Origin: Victivallales bacterium
Lineage (GTDB): Bacteria > Verrucomicrobiota > Lentisphaeria > Victivallales > JAUVCU01
Direction: 5' to 3'
NCBI GenBank assembly: GCA_029934175.1
Contig: JAOZMT010000081.1
Location: 1 to 8,186 of the forward strand
Length of the DNA stretch: 8,186 nucleotides
A program made the position numbers and the translations under genes. The first letter of the stretch is position 1. Every line of letters starts with the position of its first letter. This document shows, piece by piece, positions 5,702 to 8,186 of this stretch. Under the pieces are notes generated by a model. It did no database searches and was not told where the DNA came from. It was given only the letters and a program-made list of their open reading frames with translations.

Positions 5702-8127
5702 TATCGTAAAATACAGTTTCTTAAATCTGAAATAACACTAGAAGCATCTAATTTAACAGATTTATTCACGCTATCAACACATCCATTATAATCATTAGTC
5801 CAATCTTGTAATAGAGCAATATTAAAATATATATTTGCAGCTTTTCTTCTAGCAACAGATGCTATTCCTATATCTTCACCTAAACTTTCTTCATATAAAT
5901 CTGCATAAAAACTAAGAATTTTAATCATTTGACTTGTTGGAATATCATTAAAAGATAACACTTCAACTCCACTAGGCGTATTAATTAATAATTTATCATT
6001 TTCAAAAACAGCCATACCCCTTAAAGTTTTACTGTCATTTGTTACAATTCCATCTCTCCCGTCATAAGGATATTTTGTCATTAAATTTTTAACTAAACCT
6101 TTTAAGTTTGCGAGTTGTGCAAATCTTGCTTTTTCTCCTTCTATGTGTTCTGGAAATAGCTTTTGAATATATTGTTCTTGTGTTCCAGTGGAGTCAACTT
6201 TATAAATTGATGGTCGCTCTGATGCAAATGGTCTATTATCATTAAGCCACTTTTCATTTAATTGTGAAATAGAAATAGGCTCAACAACAGTTCCTTTTGC
6301 CAAAGTAGAAACAACTTTTTCAATAGGTTTGACAATATCCTTTATCGGTGCTGATACAATTTTTTCAGTTATTTTATCCTTAAACACAGGGGGTAAAAAT
6401 GATGAATCACCTTCTCCTGTTTCAATACATTTTAACCACATTGGCAATCTTTGTTTCCAAGCATTAACCCAAGAATATTTTGATAATAATGCTGAGTTGT
6501 GATATAATCTTAAAGTAGGGAGTATGTTTTCGTTAGACTCTGCATTATATAATTTTCTTAAAGTAATAATAAATCCAGAAAGTTGCTTGTATTCTTTATC
6601 ATCTTTTAATGAATCAAATATTTCTTGATCACTGATTTGAGTATTTGACAAATATCTTAAAACACTAATAGCAGGGTCTACTTCCTTAATTCCATATTCT
6701 AACATTTTATCAACAACAACTGTAGCAAACTCATTTGCGTTTGCATCTTTGTTTAAATATTTTGAAATAATTAATTGCACACCTGCTTGTCTTTTAATTT
6801 TTAATGAAGAACTTGAACTAAATGCGGACTGTGCAAGTTTAGTCGCTTCTTGAACATTTCCCTTAGTGAAATTTGATGTTATCTTAGGATTTAAATCATT
6901 TATCTCTGGTTGTTCAACATAATCATTTCGTCTTAAAAATGGAAATTCTTCCATTAATCCTGTTTTATTTAAAAGAGGGTCTAATACACCAAAAAACCAT
7001 AAAAGACTTAAACCTATGACATTAACACTACCATAAGTTGCGACCTTAAATAAGAAACTCGACTTCTTTTTAATTCTTTGCCTTGACCTTGCAGGAGGAA
7101 TGTTTCCCTCGGTCTTCGTTTGCTTTTTAGGAACAAATGCTGCTCCTTTTTTCTTTTTAACTGATGTTTTTGATAATTTTTTTATAATGTCACGATATGA
7201 CGGTCTATCAAATTTATCTTTTGATATCATTAACATAATTAGATCCGATATATTTTTAGGAATAGAAGGTCTAATTTCTATTGGAGACTTAGGTGTTTTT
7301 AAAAATCTTTCACGCACTATTCCTTCTAGATCATCATTATTTTTGCCCTTAAATGGAGTTTCTCCAGTTATAAGATGATAGAAAGTTGCACCTAAACTGT
7401 AAACATCCCCTGAATATCCTTCAGTTCCTTCTTTAGCTTGTTCTGGACTAACATAATGTGGGCTAAACCAATTCCCATCAGCACTATTTTGTGAGGAATC
7501 AGTATTTATTTGTGCCAAACCGAAATCTGATATTTTAGCCTTACCGTCTGAGTCAAGCATAATATTGCCAGGTTTTATATCATGATGAACAATTCCATGT
7601 CTTTTTGCATTATCTAAACCTTCTGCAACATCAATCATCCACGCTATAACAGAATCCAAAGGTAATTGAATTCCATCTATTGTTGCTTTTTTTAGAGAAT
7701 ATTCTAAAGAACCACCATTCATATATTGCATTACAATATAAGGCACACCTTTGCATTCTCCACAAGTAAATATAGGAACTACAGCATAATGATTAATTGT
7801 AGCTGCTGTTCTTGCTTCGTGCAAAAATAGTTCTGCTTGTTTTGGATCTTTTGAAATATCATCATTTAAAACTTTTATAGCAACTTCTCTTCCTAAAGCA
7901 ACATCAATTGTTCTGTAAACAGTCGCCATTCCACCTTCGCCGCTAATTTCTTCCAATAAATAATTATCAAACCATTTAGGAACAGTTATTTCTTCTGAAC
8001 AAGAAGGACAATCAATAACAGAAAATGGTTCAAGGTGTGTAACATTTAATTTCTGTCCACACTTTGAACATGCTATTTTTAAATATTGTTTATCTTCTAC
8101 TTCTTCAGACTTTATTTCTTCACTCAT
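5701..8127 (-). CDS. Transmembrane Ser/Thr protein kinase (Hanks-type, PknB-like) with N-terminal zinc ribbon
   Basis: This 808-residue protein is predicted to phosphorylate Ser/Thr residues on unknown targets from the inner face of the membrane. A short acidic N-terminus leads into a four-cysteine zinc ribbon (C20-x2-C23 and C40-x2-C43). The kinase domain spans about residues 55-320: glycine loop GEGGMATV (63-70), VAIK lysine K85, alphaC glutamate E104, catalytic loop HHDIKPGN (181-188), DFG (201-203), SPEQ (227-230) and R308. The catalytic loop reads HHD rather than HRD, which makes it a non-RD kinase; the other catalytic residues are intact. A basic linker (about 322-356) precedes one membrane segment (about 361-381). 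The remaining ~425 residues should be extracytoplasmic and match no domain I recognise; the last ~60 residues are helical and TPR-like. The start is supported by AGAGGA seven bases upstream. It is the first gene of the cluster, and its stop overlaps the queE start (TAATG). Kinase assignment is secure; its signal and substrates are unknown. Confidence 0.93.
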   Translation of the reverse strand: MSEEIKSEEVEDKQYLKIACSKCGQKLNVTHLEPFSVIDCPSCSEEITVPKWFDNYLLEEISGEGGMATVYRTIDVALGREVAIKVLNDDISKDPKQAELFLHEARTAATINHYAVVPIFTCGECKGVPYIVMQYMNGGSLEYSLKKATIDGIQLPLDSVIAWMIDVAEGLDNAKRHGIVHHDIKPGNIMLDSDGKAKISDFGLAQINTDSSQNSADGNWFSPHYVSPEQAKEGTEGYSGDVYSLGATFYHLITGETPFKGKNNDDLEGIVRERFLKTPKSPIEIRPSIPKNISDLIMLMISKDKFDRPSYRDIIKKLSKTSVKKKKGAAFVPKKQTKTEGNIPPARSRQRIKKKSSFLFKVATYGSVNVIGLSLLWFFGVLDPLLNKTGLMEEFPFLRRNDYVEQPEINDLNPKITSNFTKGNVQEATKLAQSAFSSSSSLKIKRQAGVQLIISKYLNKDANANEFATVVVDKMLEYGIKEVDPAISVLRYLSNTQISDQEIFDSLKDDKEYKQLSGFIITLRKLYNAESNENILPTLRLYHNSALLSKYSWVNAWKQRLPMWLKCIETGEGDSSFLPPVFKDKITEKIVSAPIKDIVKPIEKVVSTLAKGTVVEPISISQLNEKWLNDNRPFASERPSIYKVDSTGTQEQYIQKLFPEHIEGEKARFAQLANLKGLVKNLMTKYPYDGRDGIVTNDSKTLRGMAVFENDKLLINTPSGVEVLSFNDIPTSQMIKILSFYADLYEESLGEDIGIASVARRKAANIYFNIALLQDWTNDYNGCVDSVNKSVKLDASSVISDLRNCILR

Positions 8128-8134
8128 AATTTTA

Positions 8135-8140
8135 TCCTCT
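8135..8140 (-). promoter_or_regulatory. Ribosome binding site of the kinase gene
   Basis: AGAGGA on the minus strand lies seven bases before the ATG at 8127. This is standard spacing and supports the chosen kinase start. Confidence 0.65.
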
Positions 8141-8156
8141 TAATAAATTATTCAAT

Positions 8157-8185
8157 ATTATTTATAAATTTTGCATAAGTCGCAA
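8157..8185 (-). promoter_or_regulatory. Weak candidate promoter of the kinase-queE-pyrBC-mscS cluster
   Basis: On the minus strand TTGCGA (8185-8180) and AATAAT (8162-8157) are 17 bases apart, giving a start near 8150 and a leader of about 22 nt. The -10 lacks the usual first T and the region is almost pure A/T, so several alternative boxes exist. No other gene is visible between 8128 and the window edge, so a promoter for the cluster is expected here or just beyond. Confidence 0.3.
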
Positions 8186-8186
8186 A

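Noticed and set aside
7100..7378. Plus-strand open frame of 92 codons rich in Phe
   Set aside because: It is antisense to the kinase domain and linker; the Phe/Leu bias comes from the complement of Lys/Glu codons.
8143..8165. Imperfect inverted repeat upstream of the kinase
   Set aside because: Only about 8 of 11 arm positions pair and the sequence is almost pure A/T, so it is what chance gives in such a stretch.

Overview
The window is a densely packed, AT-rich stretch of bacterial chromosome (roughly one third G+C by eye). All seven genes lie on the minus strand, so transcription runs from the right edge to the left. Standard-code translation, Shine-Dalgarno-like sites, a Ser/Thr kinase with an N-terminal zinc ribbon plus a membrane-anchored C-terminal half, and a split transketolase together suggest a low-GC member of the PVC superphylum, possibly Lentisphaerota-like. 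That placement is an inference from gene style; no rRNA or phylogenetic marker was compared.

In transcription order, the first unit (8127 down to 1905) is a tightly coupled five-gene cluster. It contains a transmembrane Ser/Thr protein kinase, queE (7-carboxy-7-deazaguanine synthase, queuosine/7-deazaguanine pathway), pyrB (aspartate carbamoyltransferase), pyrC (class I dihydroorotase) and an MscS-type mechanosensitive channel. Junctions are a TAATG (1-nt overlap), a 2-nt gap or ATGA overlap depending on the pyrB start, a 14-nt overlap and an ATGA overlap, so co-transcription and translational coupling are very likely. PyrB and PyrC catalyse consecutive steps of de novo pyrimidine synthesis. 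The kinase, QueE and the channel have no obvious biochemical link to that pathway.

After a 113-nt gap, the second unit encodes transketolase as two separate polypeptides: the N-terminal thiamine-diphosphate-binding subunit (1791-967) and the C-terminal pyrimidine-binding/transketolase-C subunit (954-22). The gap holds a good sigma70-type promoter (TTGAAA, 16 bp, TACAAT), two helically phased A-tracts just upstream of the -35, and a 27-bp imperfect palindrome over the -10 and predicted start site. The palindrome looks like a repressor operator. This promoter also shows that the longest reading frame for the N-subunit starts too far upstream.

There is no rRNA, tRNA, CRISPR array, insertion sequence, prophage or defence gene, and no intergenic stretch over about 115 nt. 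Most genes are housekeeping. The unusual points are the kinase-led gene order, the kinase's non-RD catalytic loop and unassigned C-terminal half, and the operator-like palindrome at the transketolase promoter.
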